This document shows positions 34,194 to 43,655 of a stretch of DNA of 64,000 nt, in pieces. Below the pieces are notes generated by a model, which was given only the letters and a program-made list of their open reading frames with translations, did no database searches and was not told the origin of the DNA. Source of the DNA: Silvanigrella aquatica. GTDB taxonomy: Bacteria > Bdellovibrionota_B > Oligoflexia > Silvanigrellales > Silvanigrellaceae. The stretch spans positions 671,407 through 735,406 of the forward strand of contig NZ_CP017834.1 of NCBI RefSeq assembly GCF_001907975.1, in the 5' to 3' direction. Both the position numbers and the translations under genes were made by a program. Positions within the stretch are counted from its first letter, which is position 1. Each line of letters starts with the position of its first letter.

Positions 34194-34213
34194 CCTGTAA
34201 AAAAGAATATTTC

Positions 34214-36364
34214 ATGCGTCGTATATTTCCTGTTTATACGGCTCTGTTACCTTATTTTTGTTGTGCGCAAGAAAATGAGGTTCCTATTTTTGTGGGGCCT
34301 CTGAATGAAGTTCCTGGAAAGCAGAGTCAATCTGAAAAAAAATACTCTCAGTCTTATGAAGTGATTGACAACCCTGCTTCAGGAAATATCAATCAAGAAA
34401 CCGTTCCTTCTCTTAATATTCCAGGAAGTTTTCCTTCTCCTAAAAGCTTTTCTGACTTAGTCGATCGCATCACCTCAGCACAAGTGGAACATTATGGTGG
34501 TGAGGCGGGCGCATTGCACTTGAGACTTCGTGGGGCGCGCGCCTTTGAACCTTCTTATTATTTTAATGGTTTTCCTTTGGTGGGTGCGGGAAGTGGTGAG
34601 CAAAATAATGCATTACTTCCTATTTCGCATATGGGATTGCTTCAAGTTTATCCAGACTCTCCTCCCTTTTGGTTGAGTTCTATGGGAATCAGTGGCGATA
34701 TCGACATTCAAAGTTGTCGCAGAAAAGATTGTTTTTCCTATGGCAAAAATAATAACTTGCATAAATTTAATGTTTCGCAGCGATTCGGTTCCTATGGTTA
34801 TCAACAAACCACCGCGAAATATTCTTTAAAATTAAATCCCCTTTCTGAAATTTTTTCTTCTGTAGAATATACGCGAAGTCGGGAAAATTATCCTGTTTTC
34901 AATAATAACAATTCCTCTTTAAATTCTGATATTGGATTTTATGAGCCCTTGCAAAATAACGATTTTAAGAAACAGGGAGGAGGAATAAGTTATAGTTATT
35001 TTTATGAACCCATTGGTAAATTTAATTTCGATTTTATTTATGGCAGCCAGGACAAAGGACTTCCTGGTGTTATTGGTTCTATTTCGTACGCACGTTTAAA
35101 AAGAAATTTACTTTTGGGTGCTTTACGTTCTGAGAAACTATTTCCCAAAAATGGCATTACTTGGAATAACCAAATAGGGGCAATGTATAATACCTCTCAA
35201 ACGCAAAATTTCACCGACGGTTTTGCCTCACAAGCAAATCGGTCTGTAAATTATTCCATACAATTAAAATCGTGGACATTAATTCCTTCGGAAATCATTT
35301 CTAAAGAAAAAACGGGATTTGTTTTTGAAATATTGCAATCCCATCAAAATACAAATACATCTGTTCCTGCAAGTAATAGTCCCGAGTTTAATAGTAATGT
35401 TTCCGTAAGCAGAAGCGATTTACGTCCCGCTTTATTTCAATCTATTTTATTCCCTTTTAGCGATCAATTTGCGTTATCTGCCAATGTAAATGCTTGGATT
35501 TCTTTTTCGCAAGGAAATGCTAATATAGCATGCAATTATCCTAGTATTCAAAGCAATTGTTCTTCAAAATTTCAGGAACAAGAAGAACCTATTTACGGAT
35601 ATACTTTTTCAATACAAAGTAAATTTGATACATTTATTCCATTTGCACGATACTCTCTCAGTATGAGGAGACCTTATTTATCGGAGTTTTATGGAGCCCC
35701 AGGAGGGACGTTACCTAATTTAAATTTATTACCAGAAAGCAGTCGTAAAGTTGAAACGGGTCTTCGAATACCTTGGCTAGAAATTGGATATTTTCATGCG
35801 GAAGATAGCAATTTAATATTTTTACAGCAAATTTCTTCTACCACAGCCCAATATCAAAATATTGAAAGTGGTTATCGCAATGGTGTTTATTTAAATAGTG
35901 ATTATTATATTTTAAAATATTGGAAAGCCTCGCTTGCTTATCAATATCTTATGGCACGCATGATACAAAATGGGGAAGAAAGTGATGTCCCACGCAGTGC
36001 CCGTCATTATGTGAATGCTTCGACAAATATGGAAGATTTAAAATTCGGAGAAATTTTAGGGTATCAGGCTCTATTGGGTTCCTATGTAAATATGAATTGG
36101 CAAAGTTCTTTTTATTTAGATTATGCAAATATAAATGAAATGAGTATTCCTCCCATTTATAATTCTGGAATTTCTGTAACCTTAGCAAGCGAAAAAAAAT
36201 CACAAAATTTTATAATAGCATTTGATATTTATAATGTATCGAATGAAACTTATGCTACTGTCTCAAATTCAACAGAATTTGTTCAACAAATGCAAACAAA
36301 TGGTTATATTGGTTATCCCCCACCAGGACGTCGTTATTACATTTCAATTATAGGAGAAATTTAA
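34214..36364 (+). CDS. TonB-dependent outer membrane receptor, likely for cobalamin (BtuB-like role)
   Basis: A 716-residue receptor with a short signal peptide ending near FCCAQ, a plug domain (about residues 60-170, with FSDLVDRITSAQVEHYGG, LHLRLRGARAFEPSYYFNG and GSGEQNNALLPI) and a long beta-barrel of Asn/Ser/Tyr-rich strands to the C-terminus. Sequence similarity to BtuB itself is weak by eye; the cobalamin riboswitch directly upstream is the main evidence for corrinoid transport. A lipoprotein gene follows after one base. No BtuCDF genes are in the window. Confidence 0.88.
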   Translation: MRRIFPVYTALLPYFCCAQENEVPIFVGPLNEVPGKQSQSEKKYSQSYEVIDNPASGNINQETVPSLNIPGSFPSPKSFSDLVDRITSAQVEHYGGEAGALHLRLRGARAFEPSYYFNGFPLVGAGSGEQNNALLPISHMGLLQVYPDSPPFWLSSMGISGDIDIQSCRRKDCFSYGKNNNLHKFNVSQRFGSYGYQQTTAKYSLKLNPLSEIFSSVEYTRSRENYPVFNNNNSSLNSDIGFYEPLQNNDFKKQGGGISYSYFYEPIGKFNFDFIYGSQDKGLPGVIGSISYARLKRNLLLGALRSEKLFPKNGITWNNQIGAMYNTSQTQNFTDGFASQANRSVNYSIQLKSWTLIPSEIISKEKTGFVFEILQSHQNTNTSVPASNSPEFNSNVSVSRSDLRPALFQSILFPFSDQFALSANVNAWISFSQGNANIACNYPSIQSNCSSKFQEQEEPIYGYTFSIQSKFDTFIPFARYSLSMRRPYLSEFYGAPGGTLPNLNLLPESSRKVETGLRIPWLEIGYFHAEDSNLIFLQQISSTTAQYQNIESGYRNGVYLNSDYYILKYWKASLAYQYLMARMIQNGEESDVPRSARHYVNASTNMEDLKFGEILGYQALLGSYVNMNWQSSFYLDYANINEMSIPPIYNSGISVTLASEKKSQNFIIAFDIYNVSNETYATVSNSTEFVQQMQTNGYIGYPPPGRRYYISIIGEI

Positions 36365-36365
36365 T

Positions 36366-37595
36366 ATGCTTTATCGTGATAAAAAAATTATAATTAGTTT
36401 ATTTAGTGTGACTCTTTTTGCAGGATGTGGAGAAAAAAAAGCGAACAAAAATCCCGATGTGAATGTTTCAGATACAAAAAGTTATTTTACGACAAATAAA
36501 TATGGTCAAAATACAAATTTATATAGCTTCAATTTTAAAAATAATTCGATTGAATTAGTTCTCTCTCGCCCCGGAAGTTCAGACAGTCTTGTATTTGAAA
36601 AATATAATAACTCCAATTCAAGAGAGGGGATTTATTTTGTAGAAAGATTTTCTGGAACTAAAGATTCTCGTGTGACTTATTTTGCTGGTTCTGCAACCAG
36701 TGAAGGTAAGGAGCATACAAGTTTCCCTATGAATGTGAAAAGTCTTTTGTTTAAAGACAATAAATTAATTTCTATTGGTTATGACAAAGGTGAAATTATT
36801 CAGACAGATAAAGAACTTCAGCAACGTTTTTTGCCTAAAACTGAAGTTGAAAATTTAATAGATAAGAAAGGCCCTGGAAATGCTTTTAATTCTAGTTCGA
36901 ATTTAAGTTCTTTACTTCATGCCAATGGAAAGATTTTTGTTGTTTCTCAAGGAGGTTCAACTGTAAATAATATTAAGCCTTATATATATCAATTATCCGA
37001 TAATTTAAATTCTGTTGAAACATCTTGGCCTATTGACGAGTGTTTTAATGCCGTAGAACATTTTAAAGTCATTGATGAATCTAAAGTTATTCTCAATTGT
37101 AATTTATATAAAAATGATCATTCTCAAAAAATGAATGTCTTTTTAATTGATACAAGCACGGTTCAGAATAAGCAAAAACCTGACATTATTAAACTCATAG
37201 AAAAGACAAGAGGAGAATCAGGCATAGAACAAATTTCCGTTGGTGGTATTTCTGCAGATAAAAATGCCATATTTATTTCGGAAAGAAAAAAAAGCAATCC
37301 TGACGAATGGGAAAATAAAATAATTACCGCTTCCTACTGGTACGATCTTTCCAATTTAAATAATGTCACTTTAAATGAGGGGGCTCGAAGAATGACGGTC
37401 AATAATGTCGCTGGTTCTGTTACCTATAATTTTTCTGCAAACTCTTATCTATTTAGCTGCCAGGTGCAGAATGATTCTACTTGTACAAAAGGTAAGGGTG
37501 CGGTATCCAAAACTAAAGCGGCTCTTGACAGCATTCCTGTAGAATTTGGGATGAAAGGGTACGATGATATTAAATTTCCTATCCCCTTGTTTTAA
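36366..37595 (+). CDS. Lipoprotein of the B12-regulated operon, beta-propeller-like
   Basis: A 409-residue lipoprotein with lipobox LFAGC. The mature part shows repeated patterns of short beta strands with aromatic and Gly/Asp turns (YSFNFKNNSIELVLS, GIYFVERFSG, LLFKDNKLISIGYDKG, LHANGKIFVVSQGG), which suggests a beta-propeller. It begins one base after the receptor stop codon, so it is under the same riboswitch. Bacteroides BtuG, a surface propeller lipoprotein that hands B12 to BtuB, is a functional parallel; I see no sequence identity and offer this only as an inference. Confidence 0.72.
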   Translation: MLYRDKKIIISLFSVTLFAGCGEKKANKNPDVNVSDTKSYFTTNKYGQNTNLYSFNFKNNSIELVLSRPGSSDSLVFEKYNNSNSREGIYFVERFSGTKDSRVTYFAGSATSEGKEHTSFPMNVKSLLFKDNKLISIGYDKGEIIQTDKELQQRFLPKTEVENLIDKKGPGNAFNSSSNLSSLLHANGKIFVVSQGGSTVNNIKPYIYQLSDNLNSVETSWPIDECFNAVEHFKVIDESKVILNCNLYKNDHSQKMNVFLIDTSTVQNKQKPDIIKLIEKTRGESGIEQISVGGISADKNAIFISERKKSNPDEWENKIITASYWYDLSNLNNVTLNEGARRMTVNNVAGSVTYNFSANSYLFSCQVQNDSTCTKGKGAVSKTKAALDSIPVEFGMKGYDDIKFPIPLF

Positions 37596-37613
37596 AAGAA
37601 AGTATTGAGTTTT

Positions 37614-38702
37614 ATGACCTTATCTCTCCTGTTCTATTGTCGTTCTGGTTTTGAAAATGATTGTGCATCAGAGGTGATGGAATATGTCAGTGGGAAAGGC
37701 GTTGAAGGGTTTGTCAAAGCCAAGCCCCATACAGCTCATGTTGTGTTTCAAGGGCATAATCCCGACGACGTCATTTCTTTATGGAATGACTTACAATTGA
37801 GTGATTTGATTTTTGTAAGACAAATTCTCTTATGCTCCTCTTTATATCAAGACTTACCTGAAAAAAACCGCACTGTTCCTTTATTTAAAGCATTTGAAGA
37901 GAATTTTTCTGGTATTCTGAATGGTAAAAAATATTTAGATGACTTATTTATTGAAGCTCTTGATGCTGATGAATATAAAGAAGTTCTCACGTTTTGTAAA
38001 AAATTTACCAGTCCTATGCTTTCGGAACTGAAAAAGAATGGTTACATTATTGGAGATAAAAATCAGCGCGCGTTACGTTTGCACATTTTATTTTTAAACG
38101 GACAGTCCTGCTATATAGGGCTTTGTGCCCCTAAAAAAGCTTCGCTCTGGTTTATGGGCATTCCCCGACTTAAATTTCCATCGGAAGCGCCTAGCCGTTC
38201 CACTTTAAAACTAGAAGAAGCTTTCCTCACGTTTTTAAATGAAAGTGAAAGGGAAGAACGCTTAAAAACAGGTATGACCGCTGTGGATTTGGGAGCCAGT
38301 CCGGGAGGTTGGACGTATCAATTTGTCCGCCGTGATATCTATGTGATTGCTATCGATAATGGAGAAATGGCTTCCCCCCTTGTTAAAACCGGTCTTGTAG
38401 AGCACTTAAAGGAAGATGGGTTTAAGTACCGCCCCTATAAACCTGTCGATTGGCTGGTCTGCGATATGGTCGAAAGACCTTCCCGTATTGCCAAACTCAT
38501 TGCTGAATGGGCTGTAAGAAAAATGGCTCGTGAATTTATTTTTAATTTAAAACTTCCCATGAAAAAGAAACACGCTGAAGTAAAAGAATGTTTGAATTTC
38601 ATAACGGAAGAATTAAATTGTGAAGGCATTACTTTTCAATTGAAATGCAAACACCTTTATCATGATCGCGATGAAGTCACAGTTTGGTTGCGATTGAAAT
38701 AA
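37614..38702 (+). CDS. rlmM: 23S rRNA 2'-O-ribose methyltransferase RlmM
   Basis: Methylates the ribose of C2498 in 23S rRNA before ribosome assembly, using SAM. The protein (about 362 residues) has the THUMP-like N-terminal region starting YCRSGFENDCASEV, then SLWFMGIPRLKFPSEAPSRS, and a Rossmann methyltransferase domain with motif I VDLGASPGGWTYQF and the catalytic Asp/Lys context VDWLVCDMVERP and FNLKLPMKKK. I choose ATG 37614; a TTG at 37605 in the same frame is possible. It follows the B12 operon by a short gap and may be part of the same transcript. Confidence 0.94.
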   Translation: MTLSLLFYCRSGFENDCASEVMEYVSGKGVEGFVKAKPHTAHVVFQGHNPDDVISLWNDLQLSDLIFVRQILLCSSLYQDLPEKNRTVPLFKAFEENFSGILNGKKYLDDLFIEALDADEYKEVLTFCKKFTSPMLSELKKNGYIIGDKNQRALRLHILFLNGQSCYIGLCAPKKASLWFMGIPRLKFPSEAPSRSTLKLEEAFLTFLNESEREERLKTGMTAVDLGASPGGWTYQFVRRDIYVIAIDNGEMASPLVKTGLVEHLKEDGFKYRPYKPVDWLVCDMVERPSRIAKLIAEWAVRKMAREFIFNLKLPMKKKHAEVKECLNFITEELNCEGITFQLKCKHLYHDRDEVTVWLRLK

Positions 38703-38725
38703 TAAAATGAGAATTATTTTAAAAT

Positions 38726-38842
38726 TTATTTATTGACAACCTCTCCACCTTTTAAAGTGCCTGTAAACTTACCACCATTGCTTATGACAACTTTTCCTTT
38801 TCCACTTGTAAAAGTGATGTCGCCATTAACAGTACATCTCAT
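38726..38842 (-). CDS. Possible micro-ORF or gene remnant, bactofilin-like pattern
   Basis: A 38-codon open frame reading MRCTVNGDITFTSG and ending LKGGEVVNK. The alternating T-V-x-G-x-I pattern looks like a strand of a right-handed beta-helix, as in bactofilins. There is no Shine-Dalgarno. It may be the tail end of a lost gene. Low confidence. Confidence 0.25.
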   Translation of the reverse strand: MRCTVNGDITFTSGKGKVVISNGGKFTGTLKGGEVVNK

Positions 38843-38887
38843 AATTAATGTTTTTATAATATTTATTGTTAAATTTTCTAGATTTAA

Positions 38888-38930
38888 TAAAAAAATTCTT
38901 CAGTGAAGGCCTTAAATGTCTTATGAAGAA
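38888..38930 (-). terminator. Hairpin terminator after threonine aldolase
   Basis: On the minus strand TTCTTCA (38924-38930) and TGAAGAA (38896-38902) pair and are followed by seven Ts. The loop of 21 bases contains a further small palindrome. It lies 30 bases past the stop codon. Confidence 0.55.
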
Positions 38931-38960
38931 CTTTAAACTTGAAATTATTATAGGAATATA

Positions 38961-40031
38961 TCAATTATTCAAAAGAGAAAAATTATAATCTAAAGATTTA
39001 AAATCAGAAATTAATTTATTAGCGTCATTTAAACTAGTATTATAAGAAGTAATTAAGCGAATGACACAGGTTTTTTTATCAATATTTTCATTAGAAACAT
39101 ATAAGTAGTATGTTTTTAAAATTTCATCTTTTAAAGTTATTGGCAACTCAATAAATATTTGATTTGTCTCTACGGAATTTAGTATTTTTAAATTTTTGCA
39201 GTGACTTAAGCCTTCTGCAATCATTTTACACTTGGTATTGGCGTTTTTTGCATTATTAAGCCACAAATCATTTTGTAGATATGCTATAAATTGCGCAGGA
39301 ATAATGCGCATTTTTGAAAAAAGTTGCATGGATTGTTTTTGAATATAATTAAAATCTTTTGCTAATTTTTTATTAAAAATGACGGCAGCTTCTGCAATAA
39401 GAGCTCCATTTTTAGTTGCACCAAAAGATAAAATATCTACACCAGTATCTGTGACCATTTCTTTTAATGAATTATTTAAAGCAGCGGCGGCATTGGCAAG
39501 TCGCGCTCCATCCATATGAACATATAAATTATGAGAATGGGCAAAATTACAAATTTCTTTTATTTCTTCGCAGGTATAAACTGTTCCCAATTCTGTTGCT
39601 TGAGTAATAGAAATAGCGGCGGGTTTACTATAGTGAATGTTATTTAAGGAATTATACACTTCTTTAATGGCTTTGACATTTATCTTTCCATCAATACTTT
39701 TCGCAGTAAAAATTTTAGATCCTGTAAAGTTTTCTAAAGCACCGCATTCAGCGCCATTTATATGTGCTAAGTCGGAACAAATGACGGCATCAATACTTCT
39801 AAGCATAGTTTTCAGAGCCATAACATTACAAGCTGTGCCTGTTCCAATAAAAAATACGGCACAATCCGATTGAAATACTTGTTGAATTTCGAGCTGCGCT
39901 TTTTGTGAATAAGAGTCCTGTCCGTAAGGAAGCTCTGTGGTAAGCATGGCTTCGTTGATGATTTTGGCAATGTCAGGGTGGGCACCAACGTAATTGTCAC
40001 TGGCAAATTGAATGATTTTCGTTTCTTGCAT
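38961..40031 (-). CDS. ltaE: Low-specificity L-threonine aldolase
   Basis: A PLP-dependent fold-type I lyase that splits threonine or allo-threonine into glycine and acetaldehyde. The 356-residue protein has the family blocks FASDNYVGAHPDI, PYGQDSYSQ, FIGTGTACNVMALK, HINGAECGALENF, the Asp-binding HMDGARLANA and the PLP lysine Lys207 in SFGATKNGA. It is monocistronic, with a terminator-like hairpin after it. The frame is open for about 50 codons upstream of the ATG, but without a start codon, so I keep ATG 40031. Confidence 0.93.
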   Translation of the reverse strand: MQETKIIQFASDNYVGAHPDIAKIINEAMLTTELPYGQDSYSQKAQLEIQQVFQSDCAVFFIGTGTACNVMALKTMLRSIDAVICSDLAHINGAECGALENFTGSKIFTAKSIDGKINVKAIKEVYNSLNNIHYSKPAAISITQATELGTVYTCEEIKEICNFAHSHNLYVHMDGARLANAAAALNNSLKEMVTDTGVDILSFGATKNGALIAEAAVIFNKKLAKDFNYIQKQSMQLFSKMRIIPAQFIAYLQNDLWLNNAKNANTKCKMIAEGLSHCKNLKILNSVETNQIFIELPITLKDEILKTYYLYVSNENIDKKTCVIRLITSYNTSLNDANKLISDFKSLDYNFSLLNN

Positions 40032-40408
40032 AAAAATTCCTAGTAAATATATCGCAACCCGCTTGCCAAAATCACGAGAAATTTGATAGGCTCGGGTTTG
40101 GGTCTGTGCATTTAAGCATAGATACCATCTAAAGCAAACTCTTTTGCAGGGTGCAGAAATGACATCAGCAGCATATTTTTTTATAACTAACTGTACTTAT
40201 AGATATAAGTTATTCAATACCTCGTGCTTAAATTCTGGTCTTTCTACTCATCACGCCCATTATCATCATATCCATCATTAAAAATTTATTAAGTTTACTT
40301 GTCTTTAAACATTCGAATAAATTTGTTAAGTCACAAAAAATACTTTTAATATTAAGCGCATAATATTATTAATAATTTTAAATTAAACTGTGTTGAGGTA
40401 GGTGTTTT
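40032..40408. other. Divergent promoter region of ltaE and solute-binding protein
   Basis: A 377-base stretch between divergent genes. The part near ltaE (40050-40160) is less AT-rich than the rest and could encode a leader RNA, but I could not match it to a known riboswitch. No protein gene is apparent. Confidence 0.5.
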
Positions 40409-41188
40409 ATGAAAAAATCAGTTGCTATTCTTATCTCTTTTATCTCTTTTTTATATTCTTTAACCTTACGAGCGGCAGAGAAACCCAATGATAGCTTTAT
40501 TCGCATTAAGCAATTGGGATCTCTAAAAGTATGCTCTCAGGCCGGATTTATTCCCTTTGAAATGAAAGATAATAAAGGAAATTGGAAAGGCTTTGACGTA
40601 GAAATCATGGCTGCTTTTGCAAAGCAAAATTCTCTTAAATTAGAGATGATTGACACATCTATGGATGGACTCATTCCTGCTTTAATTACGGGAAAATGCG
40701 ATATGATAGCCTCAGGATTGACAATTACCGAGGAAAGAAAAAAAGTAATTCAATTTTCAGATCCTGTTTATACCGTAGTTGTTTCAGCTGCTTTACTTGA
40801 CACTCATGAAAATAGATCGAAGTATAAAAGTTTTGAAGATATCGATACTAAAGGAACAAAAGTGGCATCTCATACAGGCACGGCTGCAACTCTTTATATT
40901 AAAAGTAAAATGAATCAAGCAACTCATTTGCAATTTGATTCACAAAGTGATGAATTAAACTCGGTGGTTCAAAAAAGAGTTCAAGCGTTTGTTGAAGATG
41001 ATGTTTTTATCAATCAAGCATCAAAAGAAATGAAGATAAAATTTTACACATTATTTTCAAATGAAAAAGGTGATTTGGCAATGGCAACTCGTAAAAAGGA
41101 TATTGAACTAAGAGATAAGTTTAATGAATTTCTGGGTGAAATAAAGAAAAATGGTCAATATGAAGCAATAAGAAAAAATTATTTTTAA
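40409..41188 (+). CDS. Amino-acid-type periplasmic solute-binding protein
   Basis: A 259-residue protein of the SBP_bac_3 family. A signal peptide ends near LRAAE. The ligand-binding core shows LKVCSQAGFIPFEMKDNKG, GFDVEIMAAFAKQ, GLIPALITGKCDMIASGLTI and TEERKKVIQFSDPVY, which are classic for polar amino-acid binders. No ABC permease or ATPase lies next to it, so it is an orphan in this window. A leucine-rich-repeat gene follows after 26 bases on the same strand. Confidence 0.92.
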   Translation: MKKSVAILISFISFLYSLTLRAAEKPNDSFIRIKQLGSLKVCSQAGFIPFEMKDNKGNWKGFDVEIMAAFAKQNSLKLEMIDTSMDGLIPALITGKCDMIASGLTITEERKKVIQFSDPVYTVVVSAALLDTHENRSKYKSFEDIDTKGTKVASHTGTAATLYIKSKMNQATHLQFDSQSDELNSVVQKRVQAFVEDDVFINQASKEMKIKFYTLFSNEKGDLAMATRKKDIELRDKFNEFLGEIKKNGQYEAIRKNYF

Positions 41189-41214
41189 TATAAAACTATT
41201 TTAGGAGGTTTAAA

Positions 41215-42036
41215 ATGGGAATATCAACCCTTTTAGAGTATTTGAGTGTACAGTCCGATTCTCCAGAACATGAGTTTTCTTTAAAAACTATATTTAGAAT
41301 TACAAAAACAAAAATTCCTCAAGAGGCAGAAAAATCATTAAAATCAATAAAATTTCTTGATTTAAGTTCTTTTCCAGAAGGGAGGAAATTTGTTTTGGAT
41401 TCCTCTTTTTTTAAGTATTTACCACATATTGAAAATTTAAATTTAGATTACCAAAATGTATCTAATTTAGAAGATATCATTCACATGAAAAATCTTAAAA
41501 AAATATCTTTAAAAGGTTTGGGGCTGACTGATTTAAACTTTTTAAAATCATTATCGGGATTAAAAGAGTTAAATGGAGATGAAAATAATTTGTCTACATT
41601 AAAAGGGATTCAATTTTTTAAGGAATTGACTCATTGCTCTGTTCGAAAAAACAAAATTAAAAGAATTGATGAATTATCAAATTTGTTAAATTTGGAAGAA
41701 CTCAATCTTTCTGAAAATGATATTTCTGATATGTCACCTTTAAAAGAAATTATGACTCTAAAAAGACTCATTGCAAATAGAAATATTATTGAAAATTTAG
41801 ATCCTCTTACAAAAATAAAAAGTTTGACCACTTTGTCCTTAACTGAAAATCAAATTTCTGAAGTGAATCCCATTCAGTATTTAAATAATTTGACAAAACT
41901 TGATTTGCGCAAAAATCGTATTCGTAATGTAAAATCTTTAAGAGACCTCAGAAATTTATTTGAGCTGGGTCTTTCGGGAAATCCTTTGTACGATGATGAC
42001 TATGATTTGTTTCCAAGATCGCTCAGAATTGACTAG
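41215..42036 (+). CDS. Leucine-rich-repeat protein, SDS22-like
   Basis: A 273-residue cytoplasmic-looking protein made largely of eight uninterrupted 22-residue LRR units (about residues 78-253), each of the form LxxLxLxxNxIxxLxxLxxLxx, then a cap containing GLSGNPLYDDD. The N-terminal 75 residues form a separate helical cap. A perfect AGGAGG precedes the ATG. There is no signal peptide or membrane anchor, so it is not an internalin-type surface protein. LRRs bind proteins; the partner is unknown. It is likely co-transcribed with the binding-protein gene. Confidence 0.82.
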   Translation: MGISTLLEYLSVQSDSPEHEFSLKTIFRITKTKIPQEAEKSLKSIKFLDLSSFPEGRKFVLDSSFFKYLPHIENLNLDYQNVSNLEDIIHMKNLKKISLKGLGLTDLNFLKSLSGLKELNGDENNLSTLKGIQFFKELTHCSVRKNKIKRIDELSNLLNLEELNLSENDISDMSPLKEIMTLKRLIANRNIIENLDPLTKIKSLTTLSLTENQISEVNPIQYLNNLTKLDLRKNRIRNVKSLRDLRNLFELGLSGNPLYDDDYDLFPRSLRID

Positions 42037-42102
42037 TTGAATAAACGATGTAAAATTAACCTTAACGTCATTTTAATATTATCTTTTTGTCGGTAACAAA
42101 AT

Positions 42103-43290
42103 ATGAACGACAGCATGATAAAAAATCATAAGGTTATTTTTTCTATTGTTCTTTTTTTGGTGCCTGTTTCGCAAACTTCCATTGATATATATTCACCTTC
42201 GTTACCAAATATTGTAAAAGGCCTTGCTACAACGGAAGCTTATGTCCAATTAACGATATCTTTATTTCTATTATCTCTTGGAATCGGTCAATATTTTTAT
42301 GGTGCTTTATCTGACAGTATTGGAAGAAAAAAATCATTATTTTTAGGTATGTTACTTTTTGCAATAAGCAGTTTAATATGTTACTTCGCTCCTAATATCT
42401 ATATTTTAATAATTGCAAGATTTTTTCAAGGGCTGGGAGCAGCATCGATTGCTGTTCTGTCAAAGGTTATTTCTGTTGATCTTTATGAAGGCGTTGCGCT
42501 TATGAAAGCAAGCTCTTGGGTGGGCTTGATATGGGGCGTTGCTCCTATCATAGCTCCGGTGATTGGTGGGTATATCGATCATTATGGGGGGTGGCGGCTT
42601 ACGTTTTTTGCTTTGAGTGTTTATGGAGTAATTGGCTGTTTATTTATTTTCTTATTTATGACAGAGACAAATCATCAGTACAAAAAATTTAATTTGAAAT
42701 CAATTATAAAAGAATCGATTGAAGTCTCAAAAAATAAAGATTTCATGGGCTCTACAATTATTATTGCAACAACAAACTTAGGTCTTTTTGTTTTTACTCT
42801 AATGGCTCCTTTTTTATTGCAAAATATTTTGGGAGAGTCGCAAATATTTTATGGATATATGGCTTTAATTATAGGAATTATTTATATTATGGGAGCGTTT
42901 TGTAGTCAATATGCTATTAAACATTTTGAAGGTGAAAAAATTATTCACTTGTTTTCTACATTATTGTTAATGGTTGGAATTATAATGGTCATTATTGCCC
43001 TATTTTTTCCTAAATCCATCTTTATTTTAATGATCACATCTTCCGCCTTTGCCTTTGCTTCAGGATTTCTATACCCCTTTTTGGTGGGAAGGATGTTTGC
43101 ACCTTTTCAAAATATGGCTGGAATTGTGAGTGCCACCTATGGAATTATTTCTTATGCTTTTTCAGGAGTGATTACTATTCTCTTAAGTACTTTTGTAATA
43201 ACCTCACTTATTCAGATTGCATATGCTTATGCTTTGGTAGGTATTATTACCTATATTGCAATGAAGCTTATGTTTCGATATCCAAAATAA
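42103..43290 (+). CDS. MFS multidrug exporter, Bcr/CflA (DHA1) type
   Basis: A 395-residue, 12-helix inner-membrane exporter. Features include the helix-1 signature TSIDIYSPSLPNI, motif A GALSDSIGRKKSL between helices 2 and 3, ARFFQGLGAASIAVLSKV and motif C-like APIIAPVIGGYI in helix 5. This is the first of two Bcr/CflA-type exporters in the window (the other starts at 51163). The substrate cannot be read from the sequence. It starts 66 bases after the LRR gene, probably from its own promoter. Confidence 0.9.
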   Translation: MNDSMIKNHKVIFSIVLFLVPVSQTSIDIYSPSLPNIVKGLATTEAYVQLTISLFLLSLGIGQYFYGALSDSIGRKKSLFLGMLLFAISSLICYFAPNIYILIIARFFQGLGAASIAVLSKVISVDLYEGVALMKASSWVGLIWGVAPIIAPVIGGYIDHYGGWRLTFFALSVYGVIGCLFIFLFMTETNHQYKKFNLKSIIKESIEVSKNKDFMGSTIIIATTNLGLFVFTLMAPFLLQNILGESQIFYGYMALIIGIIYIMGAFCSQYAIKHFEGEKIIHLFSTLLLMVGIIMVIIALFFPKSIFILMITSSAFAFASGFLYPFLVGRMFAPFQNMAGIVSATYGIISYAFSGVITILLSTFVITSLIQIAYAYALVGIITYIAMKLMFRYPK

Positions 43291-43336
43291 CAAAAAATAA
43301 ATGTTATTTAATATAAAAAATAAAAAGGATGGCTTA

Positions 43337-43652
43337 ATGAGAAGTCAATGCTATAAATTCATTTTATTGGTAATAATCTTTACGGGTTGTATAACCAAAA
43401 ATGCAAATTATCGTATTCATGATTCTGATCTTATTTAAATTTCAAAAAAAAATAGAAAATAGAATTGAACTATCTCAACAAAAAATTTCCATGCGCGTTC
43501 TGCAATGTGTAAATTAAATAATAATAATATTCTTTTACTCGTAGGATTTTCTGAAAAAGAAGTTCTAATGAGAAAAAGAGGCTTGAGTATTAGAATGTTC
43601 TCAACTGAATGAGCGGTCGGTATCTGATGCTATTGTTGTCTATAAGAAATAA
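43337..43652 (+). pseudogene. Decayed lipoprotein gene, possibly BON-domain
   Basis: The start is intact: AAGGAT, then an ATG and 33 codons with a lipoprotein signal (lipobox IFTGC), stopped at 43436. The following bases carry coding-like segments in shifting frames: KIENRIELSQQKISMRVLQC, then NNNNILLLVGFSEKEVLMRK, then NERSVSDAIVVYKK ending at 43652. Joined, they have the order expected of a BON-type envelope lipoprotein. I read this as a gene broken by at least two frameshifts. Alternatively the 33-residue lipoprotein alone could be a real small gene. Confidence 0.45.
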
Positions 43653-43655
43653 TTC

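Noticed and set aside
40035-40190. In-frame 50-codon extension upstream of ltaE
   Set aside because: The frame is open but holds no ATG, GTG or TTG, and family members start at the chosen ATG with an RBS (TAGGAA) in place.
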